From Parapedobacter indicus (GTDB taxonomy: Bacteria > Bacteroidota > Bacteroidia > Sphingobacteriales > Sphingobacteriaceae), in NCBI RefSeq assembly GCF_900113765.1, contig NZ_FOQO01000010.1, positions 186,001 through 250,000 on the forward strand: 64,000 nucleotides of DNA, in the 5' to 3' direction. Under the pieces are notes generated by a model. The model ran no database searches and had not been told where the DNA came from. It saw only the letters and a program-made list of their open reading frames with translations. Made by a program: the position numbers and the translations under genes. Positions 44,925 through 53,792 of this stretch are shown piece by piece. How positions within the stretch are numbered: the stretch's first letter is position 1; every line of letters begins with the position of its first letter.

Positions 44925-47435
44925 ATGAAACCATTGCTTAGGAACTCACTGACATCGCTTGTTTGCCTGTTGGCATCCTCAGCCTGGCTGCAGGTTTATG
45001 CGCAATCAGCCATCCATCCCATATCGGCCTATACGCAGGCAAAAAAGCATGCTATCGTTTATGACAAGCCTGCGCCCAACTTCTTCGAGGGCGCCCTGCT
45101 TGGAAATGGAGGGATGGGTGTGGTGGTAACTACGCGACCCGATGCAGTGGTGCTGTATTTCGGTCACAACAACGTGTGGGATATCCGTATTGCCGAAGAT
45201 TTCAAAGATGAAATCGGCACATTTGCTGAGGTTTTTGAGAAGGTGCAGCAAATTCCGGATACCCTAGAGAAACTGACTGACGACCCTTGGTACCGGGAAT
45301 ATAATAAGCTTACCACAGCAAATTATGCCAAGCCCTATCCCCGCCCGTTTCCATGCGGCCGCGTGGTACTCGGCTTTGACCGGCGGGAAGCGACATTGCT
45401 GGGACATAAGCTGGATATTGCCACGGGAGTGTGCGATGTATCGCTGCTTACGAAAGACGGCAAGCACCTTACCCTGCGCGTGTTTACAGAGATGGAGCAT
45501 GATAGGTTGTGGATGAGGTTGTTGGATGCAGAGGGTCGAGATGCTTCCAATGTGTTTGACCGCATTCGGGTGATACCCGACCCATCTACACCTAAGGAAT
45601 TTCCCACGTATGCAGTAACGGAAGCGTTGACCGCAGGTACGCTGGCATTCCGGCAGGTATTGCCCCGGCAGGAGCCTGCCGATTACAATCCTTCAACCGG
45701 GGATCCGGGAGAGCGGGCGTTCAGCCTGATCGCAAAAACCAACGTACCACTGGAGAAAAAGCCGCGTATTAATTGGGATGGTAATCAAGAGGAGATGCAT
45801 GAGCTTGAGGCGGCGCTGGGGGATGGCGATGAATTGTTAATCTGTGTGGCGTTGGCAGAAGGCCTGGATAGTCAATTACCAGCACGTGTAGAAAAACTGG
45901 ATGTTCCCTCGGTGGAGGCAGCTTCTTTCCGCTTGGCAGCAGAGCAAGCCACCGCTAGTTGGCAGCAATACTGGGATAAGTCGGGCATGCGGCTGGCTGA
46001 CGAATTTCTGGAATGTATTTGGTACCGTAACCTGTACTTCTTCAACTGTGCCGCGAAAGACGGTGTGACGCCTCCGGGACTCTTTGCCAACTGGAGCTAC
46101 AACAACATCGGCACAGCGTGGCATGGCGATTATCACATGAATTACAACACGCAACAGCCTTTCTGGATGACCTTCTCCAGCAATCACCTGGAAAAGAACC
46201 TGCCGTATGTACAGCTCGTTGAAAATCTGATGGATGTGAGCCGAAAATGGGCGCGTGATTATTACAACTTGCCGGGGGCATATTTCCCACACTCGGCCTA
46301 TCCCGTGACCATGACGATGAATCCTTACCCGGTGCCCGATTGGGGGTGGGAGATCTGCGAGACACCATGGACCGTACAGGGGCTTTGGTGGCATTACCTG
46401 TATTCGGGCGATGTGGATTTCCTCAAAAACCGTGCTTATGAACCCATCAAGGCTGCCGTGGAGTTTTTAGTGGCATATATCAAACGACCCGAAGCGCGTG
46501 GTGGCGACCGGTGGGACGACGACCGCTATCACATTTTTCCAACCATTCCGCCCGAGCTATATTCGCTGCGGCCGGGGTTTGCCTTTAATTACGATGTGAA
46601 TATCGATCTGGCGCTGACGAAATTCATATTCAACGCATTTAGCCAAATGGTGCAGGTGTTGGGCACGCAGGCGGAGGATGGGACTATTGTTGAATCCATC
46701 CGAGACATCCTTACAAATTTTCCGGACTATCCCATGGCCAAATCACCCGCTCTTGGACCGATTTTCGTTTCCGTACCGGGCGAGCATGACAAAGTGGTAT
46801 ATAATGTGCCACTGCCGCTGACGACGGTTTTTCCGGGCGAACAGCACGGTTTGCATACTTCCCCGGATACCTTGCAGTGGTTGGAAAACACCTTCCGCAA
46901 CCAACAGAACGAGGGCGGGAATGACTTGGTGTTCCTCAACTTACAGGCGGCACGCATCGGTTTGCTCGATCTGGAGCAGTTTAAGCAGCAGGTGAATTAC
47001 TCCCTCCTGCCGAACGGAACAGCCACCGATATGGTTATGCAGGTACATGGCCGATATAGTGACCAGACAAATTTTGATTTTATGGCCGGCATGGGCATTT
47101 GGTTTGAAAACTTCGGATTGCCTGCCGTGATCAACGAGTGCCTGATGCAGAGCTATACAGGAACCATAGAGTTGTTTCCCAATTGGCCGATGGATAAAGA
47201 TGCACAATTCACGACCCTCCGGGCGGTAGGTGCCTTTTTGGTGAGCGCATCCCTCGAAGGAGGCCAGGTGCGGTGGGTAAACGTTATTAGCGAGAAAGGA
47301 GCGACATTGAAGATAAAATCGCCTTGGGGTAAAAAAGGATTCATCGAAACCGCTGGAAAAAAGTGGCCGATCACAACAGAACTCATTGAACTTGAAACGA
47401 CTTCTGCAGAGGAAATTATATTGACACTGGAATAA
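44925..47435 (+). CDS. Secreted GH95-like (alpha/alpha)6 glycosidase (A)
   Basis: The protein has about 836 residues with a Sec signal (cleavage near VYAQS). The GH95/DUF5703-like opening AIVYDKPAPNFFEGALLGNGGMGVVV, a central barrel (GIWFENFGLPAVI and NTQQPFWMTFSSNH) and a C-terminal sandwich (GTIELFPNWPMDKDAQFTTL) are seen. Characterised GH95 enzymes are alpha-L-fucosidases or alpha-L-galactosidases, but this sequence is divergent and may represent an adjacent family. The ATG at 44925 directly follows susD. It should act in the periplasm on imported oligosaccharides. Confidence 0.75.
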   Translation: MKPLLRNSLTSLVCLLASSAWLQVYAQSAIHPISAYTQAKKHAIVYDKPAPNFFEGALLGNGGMGVVVTTRPDAVVLYFGHNNVWDIRIAEDFKDEIGTFAEVFEKVQQIPDTLEKLTDDPWYREYNKLTTANYAKPYPRPFPCGRVVLGFDRREATLLGHKLDIATGVCDVSLLTKDGKHLTLRVFTEMEHDRLWMRLLDAEGRDASNVFDRIRVIPDPSTPKEFPTYAVTEALTAGTLAFRQVLPRQEPADYNPSTGDPGERAFSLIAKTNVPLEKKPRINWDGNQEEMHELEAALGDGDELLICVALAEGLDSQLPARVEKLDVPSVEAASFRLAAEQATASWQQYWDKSGMRLADEFLECIWYRNLYFFNCAAKDGVTPPGLFANWSYNNIGTAWHGDYHMNYNTQQPFWMTFSSNHLEKNLPYVQLVENLMDVSRKWARDYYNLPGAYFPHSAYPVTMTMNPYPVPDWGWEICETPWTVQGLWWHYLYSGDVDFLKNRAYEPIKAAVEFLVAYIKRPEARGGDRWDDDRYHIFPTIPPELYSLRPGFAFNYDVNIDLALTKFIFNAFSQMVQVLGTQAEDGTIVESIRDILTNFPDYPMAKSPALGPIFVSVPGEHDKVVYNVPLPLTTVFPGEQHGLHTSPDTLQWLENTFRNQQNEGGNDLVFLNLQAARIGLLDLEQFKQQVNYSLLPNGTATDMVMQVHGRYSDQTNFDFMAGMGIWFENFGLPAVINECLMQSYTGTIELFPNWPMDKDAQFTTLRAVGAFLVSASLEGGQVRWVNVISEKGATLKIKSPWGKKGFIETAGKKWPITTELIELETTSAEEIILTLE

Positions 47436-47449
47436 CACACTGCAAACAC

Positions 47450-48595
47450 ATGAAGGATTTACCATTGAAAAATATATGGGTGCTGGAGTTTTGCCAATAC
47501 CTATCAGGCCCTTGTGCCACCCTGCGGCTGGCCGATCTCGGGGCACGGGTCATTAAAATCGAACGGCCGAACAAAGGTGAAGCAGGCCGTAAATTGGCCA
47601 TAGAAAATCAATGGGTCGGTGAAGACTCGTTGCTCTTCCATACCATTAATCGCAATAAAGATAGCTTTGCGGCCGATTTGAACGATCCAAAGGACCGGGA
47701 ATGGGTGGATAAATTGATCGCTAAAGCCGATGTGCTCATTCACAATTTTAGACCGGGAACGATGGAGAAAAAAGGGCTCGACTACGCATCTGTCAAAAAG
47801 TTGAACAGGAGCATTATTTACGCGTCCATCAGTGGCTATGGGGAGGAAGGGCCTTGGAAAAATAAACCCGGGCAAGACCTACTCATCCAGTCGCTTTCAG
47901 GGCTTGCCTATACGACCGGAAATAAGCAGGACAACCCCGTACCTTTTGGCTTAGGCTTGGGCGATTATCTGTGTGGTAACCAGGCCGTCCAGGGAATATT
48001 GGCTGCGCTGATCCGGAAAAAACGGACCGGACAGGGAGCGAAGCTGGAACTTAGTCTACTGGAAAGTGCGGTTGATTTTCAGTTTGAGTTGTTTACCACC
48101 TATTTTCAGTCCAAGCGCGTGCCGATCCGGTCCAGTGTAAACAATGCGCATACCTTGCTGAGTGCCCCATATGGTATCTATAAAACAGCCGATGGATACC
48201 TCGCCGTCGCTATGATGCCCCTTCAGCGGCTCAATAGGGCCATCGATTGCGTTGCATTGGCCGGGTTTACGGAGGCGGAAGCTTTTACAAAACGTGACGA
48301 GATTAAATGTGTGCTGACGCATCATTTTAAGACGAATACGACCGCTCATTGGCTCGAACGGTCGCAACCTCATGATTTGTGGATGGCACCGGTGATGAAT
48401 TGGGATCAATTGCGGAGTACTCAAACTTACCGTCAGCTTCAAGTGGAACAGCATGTGGCCCTGAACGGTGGCAAGACCCTGACCACCACCCGTTGCCCCA
48501 TACGTATGGATGGTACGGTTGTCCATGCCGCAAAGCCAGCACCTGCCGTGGGTGAACAAACCGATGTGATTAAAGCCGAACTCAGTCGAAAATGA
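47450..48595 (+). CDS. Class III (CaiB/BaiF) CoA-transferase, subunit A
   Basis: Family III CoA-transferases move CoA between carboxylic acids through an enzyme-aspartyl intermediate. The 381 residues contain LSGPCATLRLADLGARVIKI at the N-terminus, the acyl-CoA-binding IRNKD-like NRNKDSFAADL, GYGEEGPW and LGLGDYLCG with the catalytic Asp172. The gene overlaps the second CoA-transferase by 4 bases (ATGA). The two proteins are paralogues (they share TTTRCPIRxDG near the C-terminus) and probably form a heteromer, as in SmtAB succinyl-CoA:malate CoA-transferase. The acid substrate is unknown. Confidence 0.9.
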   Translation: MKDLPLKNIWVLEFCQYLSGPCATLRLADLGARVIKIERPNKGEAGRKLAIENQWVGEDSLLFHTINRNKDSFAADLNDPKDREWVDKLIAKADVLIHNFRPGTMEKKGLDYASVKKLNRSIIYASISGYGEEGPWKNKPGQDLLIQSLSGLAYTTGNKQDNPVPFGLGLGDYLCGNQAVQGILAALIRKKRTGQGAKLELSLLESAVDFQFELFTTYFQSKRVPIRSSVNNAHTLLSAPYGIYKTADGYLAVAMMPLQRLNRAIDCVALAGFTEAEAFTKRDEIKCVLTHHFKTNTTAHWLERSQPHDLWMAPVMNWDQLRSTQTYRQLQVEQHVALNGGKTLTTTRCPIRMDGTVVHAAKPAPAVGEQTDVIKAELSRK

Positions 48596-49731
48596 AGTTG
48601 TTGGAAGATATTTTAGTACTCGATTTCAGCCAATTTCTTTCTGCGCCGTCGGCAAGCCTGCGGCTGGCAGACATGGGGGCAAGGGTCATCAAGGTGGAAC
48701 GGCCCGATACCGGAGATATCTGCCGTTCGTTGTATGTATCCGATGTGGAAGTACATGGAGAATCAACCATCTTCCATGCAATAAACCGCAACAAAGAAAG
48801 TTTTGCAGCCGATTTGAAAAAGCCGGAAGACCGGGCCAAGCTCAATAAGCTGATTGCTCGGGCAGACGTTATGCTGCACAATTTCCGGCCTGGAGTCATG
48901 GAACGTCTCGGACTCGACTATCAACAGGTGAAGGAGCTCAATCCGACGATTATCTACGGTTCCATCTCCGGATACGGAGAGGTGGGCGAATGGAGGGAGA
49001 TGCCCGGTCAGGATTTGCTGTTACAGGCTGTTTCCGGAATTACTTACCTGAGCGGTAGCGCAGACGATCCCCCCATACCCATGGGAGTGGCTGTCGGCGA
49101 TATCGTCGCTGGTACACACTTGGCACAGGGCATCTTATCTGCGTTATACCGGCGCTTGGTTACCGGCCAAGGTGCGCATATACAGATCAGCATGCTGGAA
49201 AGCTTACTGGATTTCCAGTTTGAAGTGATCACCACCTATCTGAACGATGGATTCCAATTGCCGAAACGGAGCTCGGTAAATGGAGCCCATGCCTACATCG
49301 CCGCGCCCTACGGCATTTACAAAACCCACGACGGGTATATGGCACTCGCCATGGGCAACATTCCAAGGCTGGGTGAATTGCTGGACAGCCCACCGCTGCA
49401 ACGCTATAGGGATGAACGCAGTTGGTTTGACCAACGCGATGAAATCAAACACATCCTGAAAGAGTTACTGGTTACGAAGCCGACCGCCGAATGGCTCGCG
49501 CGCCTTGAACCCGCTGACATCTGGTGTGCGGATGTACTCGACTACGAAAAATTGCGCCGCGAAGAAGGTTACCGGGTACTCCAAATGGAGCAGCAGGTAC
49601 ACAATGAAGCCTTTGAGCTGACCACCACGCGCTGCCCGATACGGGTAGACGGAGTGATTTTGAAATCAGAAACGGCTGCTCCCCACTTGGGTGAGCATAA
49701 TGAAGAGATTGAAAATGAGTTTGGACTGTAA
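48592..49731 (+). CDS. Class III (CaiB/BaiF) CoA-transferase, subunit B
   Basis: This is a 379-residue paralogue of the preceding protein, arising from a tandem duplication. It keeps LSAPSASLRLADMGARVIKV, NRNKESFAADL, GYGEVGEW and VAVGDIVAG with catalytic Asp170, so both copies appear active. Differences are concentrated in the middle and C-terminal third (ERSWFDQRDEIKHIL, DIWCADVLDYEKLRREEGY). It is followed by two MaoC-type genes; transfer of CoA and hydration of the resulting acyl-CoA are likely to be linked steps. Confidence 0.9.
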   Translation: MKLLEDILVLDFSQFLSAPSASLRLADMGARVIKVERPDTGDICRSLYVSDVEVHGESTIFHAINRNKESFAADLKKPEDRAKLNKLIARADVMLHNFRPGVMERLGLDYQQVKELNPTIIYGSISGYGEVGEWREMPGQDLLLQAVSGITYLSGSADDPPIPMGVAVGDIVAGTHLAQGILSALYRRLVTGQGAHIQISMLESLLDFQFEVITTYLNDGFQLPKRSSVNGAHAYIAAPYGIYKTHDGYMALAMGNIPRLGELLDSPPLQRYRDERSWFDQRDEIKHILKELLVTKPTAEWLARLEPADIWCADVLDYEKLRREEGYRVLQMEQQVHNEAFELTTTRCPIRVDGVILKSETAAPHLGEHNEEIENEFGL

Positions 49732-49752
49732 ATACAATTAAACCGAAAGAAC

Positions 49753-50259
49753 ATGAAGAATCCCAATCCTGATCCGGCATCGCACGGCGATATTCCAATT
49801 TGGAATGCCGAAAACTGGTTTTACGAAGACATTGAAATCGGACTGCGCATACGCTCTATCCGGCGCACCATCAGTGAGGGCGAAAGCATGCAGTTCAACA
49901 CGCTGGTGCAGGACCTTCATCCCTATGTGGCAGACGAGTTATTTGCCGGTCGGGAAGGCATTTTCGGCAGGCGGTTGGTGGCCGGTGCATTTGTATTCAG
50001 CCTGGGACTGGGGTTGGTGGCTACAAACTGTATAAATGCTTTCAGCTATGGCTATGATAAGTTGCGCTTCATTAAACCCGTCTTTATCGGCGATACGCTG
50101 TATTGCATCAAGACCAACCTCGCGAAAGAACCCAAGTATAAAGATATGGGACTGTATCGCGCCAGCTATGAAGTCTTTAAAAACGAAGGCGAGCTTGTGT
50201 TGTACTGCGAGCACCTGCAAACAGTCAAATACCGGGAAACCTCCAGCTTTGCTGAATAA
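49753..50259 (+). CDS. MaoC-like hot-dog protein lacking the catalytic His (A)
   Basis: The 168-residue hot-dog protein aligns with MaoC/R-specific enoyl-CoA hydratases: [55 protein letters not shown]. The active-site Asp/His pair of the family (D-x4-H) is incomplete: QDLHPYVAD keeps the Asp (D54) but has Val59 where His is expected. It could be the structural half of a heteromer with the next protein, which keeps both residues, or bind a different thioester. Confidence 0.82.
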   Translation: MKNPNPDPASHGDIPIWNAENWFYEDIEIGLRIRSIRRTISEGESMQFNTLVQDLHPYVADELFAGREGIFGRRLVAGAFVFSLGLGLVATNCINAFSYGYDKLRFIKPVFIGDTLYCIKTNLAKEPKYKDMGLYRASYEVFKNEGELVLYCEHLQTVKYRETSSFAE

Positions 50260-50273
50260 AAACAACAAACGGC

Positions 50274-50711
50274 ATGAATGACAGGAAATTTTTTGAAGAG
50301 TATAGGACGGGAGAAACGCGGGAAACCACGGGACGAACCATCACTGAAAGCGACATCGTACTGCATGCTGGCCAAACCGGAGATTTCTATCCGCACCACA
50401 TGGACGTGGAGTGGTGCAAAACTCAACCGTTTGGGCAGCGTCTTGCACACGGAACGTTAATTTTCAGCGTAGCCATCGGGATGACGGCAGGAACCATTAA
50501 TGAAGAGTCGTTGACCTATGGATACGACCGCCTGCGGTTCCTGCGCCCGGTCTTCATCGGTGATACCATCCGTGTAAAGGTAACCATCACTGACAAACGG
50601 CCGCATAGGCAGCCGGATAAAGGGATGGTTGTGGAAGGCGTGGAGGTGGTCAACCAACATGGGCAACCGGTGATGGTTTGCGAGCACCTGTTGTTGGTAA
50701 ACCGTAAATAG
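50274..50711 (+). CDS. MaoC-like enoyl-CoA hydratase (B)
   Basis: This 145-residue hot-dog hydratase has the intact catalytic motif [10 protein letters not shown] (Asp37 and His42), [16 protein letters not shown] and [22 protein letters not shown]. It should add water across the double bond of a short enoyl-CoA; mesaconyl-C4-CoA hydratase is an example in this group. It is 14 bases after the inactive-looking relative, and the shared YGYDxLRFxxPVFIGDT block shows the two arose by duplication. Confidence 0.87.
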   Translation: MNDRKFFEEYRTGETRETTGRTITESDIVLHAGQTGDFYPHHMDVEWCKTQPFGQRLAHGTLIFSVAIGMTAGTINEESLTYGYDRLRFLRPVFIGDTIRVKVTITDKRPHRQPDKGMVVEGVEVVNQHGQPVMVCEHLLLVNRK

Positions 50712-50718
50712 ACAAGGT

Positions 50719-51876
50719 ATGAAAAAACCGATTACATTGCGTGGTATTACATGGAACCACAGCCGGGGGTACACGCCGCTAGTGGCAGCCGCCCAGCGGT
50801 ACGGAGAGTTGCATCCCGAGGTGTCCGTCACGTGGGATAAGCGTACCTTACAGGAGTTTGCAGATGCGCCGCTCGATCAGTTGGTGCCACAGTATGATTT
50901 GCTGATCATCGATCACCCATGGGTGGGCCGTGCGGCGGCAGTGGGATTGGTACTCCCCCTGGATAGTTATTTGTCCGGTGGTGTACTGCGAGATCAGGCC
51001 CGTCATTCCGTTGGCTTTTCGCACGCCAGCTATCAATACGATGGACACCAATGGGCGTTGGCCATCGATGCCGCCACGCCTGTAGCAAGTTACCGTAAAG
51101 ACCTGCTGGACAAACACGACGCAGCGTTGCCGACGGTATGGGACGACGTACTATCGCTGGCTAAAGCAGGCAAAGTGGCCGTTCCGTCGATTCCCATTGA
51201 TCTGCTGATGTACTTCTACACATTTTGCCTTGTAGTTGGCCAAGAGCCATTCCTTAGCGAAGAAGAAGTGGTAGGCCAAGTTTCGGGCATTGAGGCATTG
51301 GAATTAATGCGGTCGTTGTGGTGTTTGATCGATCAACGGTTTTTTGAGATGAATCCCATTCGGGTGGCAGAATGCATGACTGCAGAAGCTGGTTATTGGT
51401 ATTGCCCGTTTTCCTATGGTTATTCAAACTACGCACGTACGGGTTATGCGGCAAATGTACTTGCTTATACGGATGTTGTAGGTTTTGGAACTTCAGACAA
51501 TAAGATGAGAACGACATTGGGGGGTACGGGACTGGCCGTTTCGGCCACTTCCCGACATCAACAAACGGCGCTGGATTTCGCGACGTGGATTACCTCCGGT
51601 GTTATCCAGTCTACCCTGTATGCCGAGGCAGGCGGACAACCCGGCCATCGCAGTGCTTGGGAAAATGAACGCGTCAACTTATCTTGCAACCACTTTTTCA
51701 AGGATACCCTGCCAGCGCTGGATCGGGCGTATGTAAGACCACGGTACAACGGCTACCTTTCTTTTCAGGATCGGGCTGGAGAACCGTTACAGCGCTACCT
51801 TCGCCATGGCGGAGATCCTACACGGGTACTCACGGAAATAAATACCATCTATCGCGAATCACGGAAGAGACTATGA
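50719..51876 (+). CDS. Cytoplasmic homologue of ABC solute-binding proteins
   Basis: The 385 residues match the type-1 extracellular sugar-binding fold: KPITLRGITWNHSRGYTPLV, DLLIIDHPWVGRAA, FDIT-like TLGGTGLAVSA and a C-terminal helical lobe (AYVRPRYNGYLSFQ). No signal peptide or lipobox is present, as the protein begins directly with the first beta strand, and no ABC permease or ATPase is encoded nearby. It is enclosed by CoA-transferase, hydratase and lactonase genes with overlaps of 4 bases, so it probably works in the cytoplasm, as an enzyme or as a binding/chaperone protein for a pathway intermediate. Confidence 0.78.
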   Translation: MKKPITLRGITWNHSRGYTPLVAAAQRYGELHPEVSVTWDKRTLQEFADAPLDQLVPQYDLLIIDHPWVGRAAAVGLVLPLDSYLSGGVLRDQARHSVGFSHASYQYDGHQWALAIDAATPVASYRKDLLDKHDAALPTVWDDVLSLAKAGKVAVPSIPIDLLMYFYTFCLVVGQEPFLSEEEVVGQVSGIEALELMRSLWCLIDQRFFEMNPIRVAECMTAEAGYWYCPFSYGYSNYARTGYAANVLAYTDVVGFGTSDNKMRTTLGGTGLAVSATSRHQQTALDFATWITSGVIQSTLYAEAGGQPGHRSAWENERVNLSCNHFFKDTLPALDRAYVRPRYNGYLSFQDRAGEPLQRYLRHGGDPTRVLTEINTIYRESRKRL

Positions 51877-52733
51877 ACGCTATAATTGATACGCATGTGC
51901 ATTGCTGGAATCTAGAACGAGCCCGGTACGACTGGCTTGAGGGCAACGGCACACTACTGAACCGGAATTATGCATTTTCGGAGCTGCAGCCGGAATTCCA
52001 GCAGGCCGGAATTGCTGGTGGCATGTTGGTACAAGCCGCCAACAACGTGGACGATACGGAGTTGATGCTGGAAATCGCACGAGCATTTCCCACCGTTGTG
52101 GGGGTGGTAGGGTGGTTGCCGTTGGAGGCACCCGAAGATGTACAGCGACTGATCGAGGGGCAGTTTCGGAAGGAGCCACATCTCAAAGGGGTGCGGCACC
52201 TGATACACAACGAAACGGACGCAAAGTGGCTGCTGCGTGAGCCTGTGCTGGATAGTCTTCGCATATTGGCAGCCGAATGCATACCGTACGACGTAGTAGG
52301 TGTCTTACCGGAACACCTCGAAACGGTGTTGGAGGTGGCCGAACGGATCCCCGGACTTCGCCTCATGCTTGATCACCTTAACCAGCCACCCATCGCGGCC
52401 AAAGAGACGTTCGGTCGTTGGGGTGAATTGATGTCGGAAGTGTGTCAGCATACGCAGGTTTGGTGTAAGATTTCCGGCTTAGGTACCACCACCGGAAAAG
52501 GGAATGCGTGGACGGCGGAAGACATTAAGCCTTATGTAGCTTATGTGTTGGAACTTTTTGGGGTAGAACGCTGCATATGCGGAGGGGACTGGCCGGTTTC
52601 ACTGCTGGCCGGATCGTATGCACATACGTGGCAGACATACCGGGAAGTGATTGGTAATCTGTTGCCTCCCGGTGAGCAAGCACAAATATACCGCGAGAAT
52701 GCAATAGCTTTCTATAAGTTGGAGATGCCATGA
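51873..52733 (+). CDS. COG3618-type amidohydrolase / aldonolactonase
   Basis: This is a 286-residue TIM-barrel hydrolase in the amidohydrolase-2 group that includes L-rhamnono- and L-fucono-lactonases and 2-pyrone-4,6-dicarboxylate lactonase. HxH metal ligands are in IIDTHVHCW; VLPEHLETVLEVAERIPG, LRLMLDHLNQPP and the closing CICGGDWPVSLL are the other family motifs. The ATG at 51873 overlaps the preceding stop (ATGA); the longer open frame upstream is an artefact. It should open a sugar lactone made by the dehydrogenase encoded two genes later. Confidence 0.87.
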   Translation: MNAIIDTHVHCWNLERARYDWLEGNGTLLNRNYAFSELQPEFQQAGIAGGMLVQAANNVDDTELMLEIARAFPTVVGVVGWLPLEAPEDVQRLIEGQFRKEPHLKGVRHLIHNETDAKWLLREPVLDSLRILAAECIPYDVVGVLPEHLETVLEVAERIPGLRLMLDHLNQPPIAAKETFGRWGELMSEVCQHTQVWCKISGLGTTTGKGNAWTAEDIKPYVAYVLELFGVERCICGGDWPVSLLAGSYAHTWQTYREVIGNLLPPGEQAQIYRENAIAFYKLEMP

Positions 52734-53779
52734 ATCTAACCGAAGGTATTTTATTACATGCAGTTGGGGCTTTTTCCGCGGCACTTTGTTATACTCCGCA
52801 AAAGAAAACAGTCAGCTGGTCTTGGCAGACGTTCTGGCTGGCACAGGCCGCCGTTTGCTGGTTGTTGCTGCCCATCGTCGTAGCAGTATTAACTATCCCC
52901 GAACTGCTCACCGTGCTGCGTGAAGCACCGGCGGATGCCATGGGTAAGTCGTTTGCCCTCGGCGCGCTTTACGGAGTAGGTGGCACGGCTTTTGGATTGG
53001 CGATCAGGTATGTAGGGTTTTCGCTGACTTATGCCGTGTCCGTAGGTCTTTCGTGCGTACTGGGTACACTCCTGCCACCCCTGTATCACGGCACGTTAAT
53101 GACGACATTAGCAGAAGCTGGGGGTGCATGGATCGGATGGGGCGTGGTCGTCGGCACGGCAGGTATCGCATTTTGTGGTTTGGCCGGTGTTGCTAAAGAG
53201 AAAGATCTAATACGGGGAAACAACCTATTTCAGTTTGATGTCCGGAAAGGGCTGCCGCTTTGTATATTGGCCGGTGTACTGTCGGCTTGTTACAGTTTTG
53301 CACTTGACCAGGGACAACCGATAGCCGAGGTGGCCGAGCGGCATGGTGCCGGTAGTTTTCAGGGAAATGTGATTTACCTGTTTTCGAATACCGGTGCTTT
53401 CTTGGTCACTTGCCTGTATTGTGTTCACCTGCACCGGAAGCATCGTTCCTTTGCGGAGTATCGGTTGCTGACGACGGCCGAACCGTCAAACAGGCGACGG
53501 CTGGGATGGAACTATCTGCTGGCCTGCCTGACTGGATGCATGTGGTACACGCAATTTTTTTTCTATGGCCTGGGACATGTACGGATGGGTAATTATAAAT
53601 TCAGCAGCTGGGCTATTCACATGATTATGCTGGTTGCCATCAGCCTGATTATCGGTTTGCTGATGAAGGAGTGGTCAGGCGTACGTCGGCCTACGCTCGT
53701 TGCCCTGTATGTGGCTTTATTGACGTTAGTTGCTTCGGTACTATTGCTTACCTATGGGAATTACCTGGGCACCGTTTAA
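52730..53779 (+). CDS. rhaT: L-rhamnose/proton symporter RhaT
   Basis: The protein has 349 residues with ten membrane segments, the size of RhaT. The characteristic beginning LHAVGAFSAALCYTPQKK, YGVGGTAFGLAIRYVGFSLTYAVSVGLSCVLGTL and late WMMGNYKFSSWAIHM-like RMGNYKFSSWAIHM all fit. It moves L-rhamnose or a related deoxyhexose or uronide across the inner membrane with a proton. It is coupled to the lactonase gene by a 4-base overlap, which points to sugar oxidation as the next step. Confidence 0.88.
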   Translation: MNLTEGILLHAVGAFSAALCYTPQKKTVSWSWQTFWLAQAAVCWLLLPIVVAVLTIPELLTVLREAPADAMGKSFALGALYGVGGTAFGLAIRYVGFSLTYAVSVGLSCVLGTLLPPLYHGTLMTTLAEAGGAWIGWGVVVGTAGIAFCGLAGVAKEKDLIRGNNLFQFDVRKGLPLCILAGVLSACYSFALDQGQPIAEVAERHGAGSFQGNVIYLFSNTGAFLVTCLYCVHLHRKHRSFAEYRLLTTAEPSNRRRLGWNYLLACLTGCMWYTQFFFYGLGHVRMGNYKFSSWAIHMIMLVAISLIIGLLMKEWSGVRRPTLVALYVALLTLVASVLLLTYGNYLGTV

Positions 53780-53792
53780 CAGCACAGAATTT

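Noticed and set aside
51684-51872. Extended N-terminus of the lactonase
   Set aside because: It overlaps the preceding gene in another frame; the ATGA overlap at 51873 and the IIDTHVHCW start fit the family.
53730-53792. Extended N-terminus of the Gfo/Idh/MocA protein
   Set aside because: It lies within the RhaT gene; ATG 53793 gives the normal distance to the Rossmann motif.
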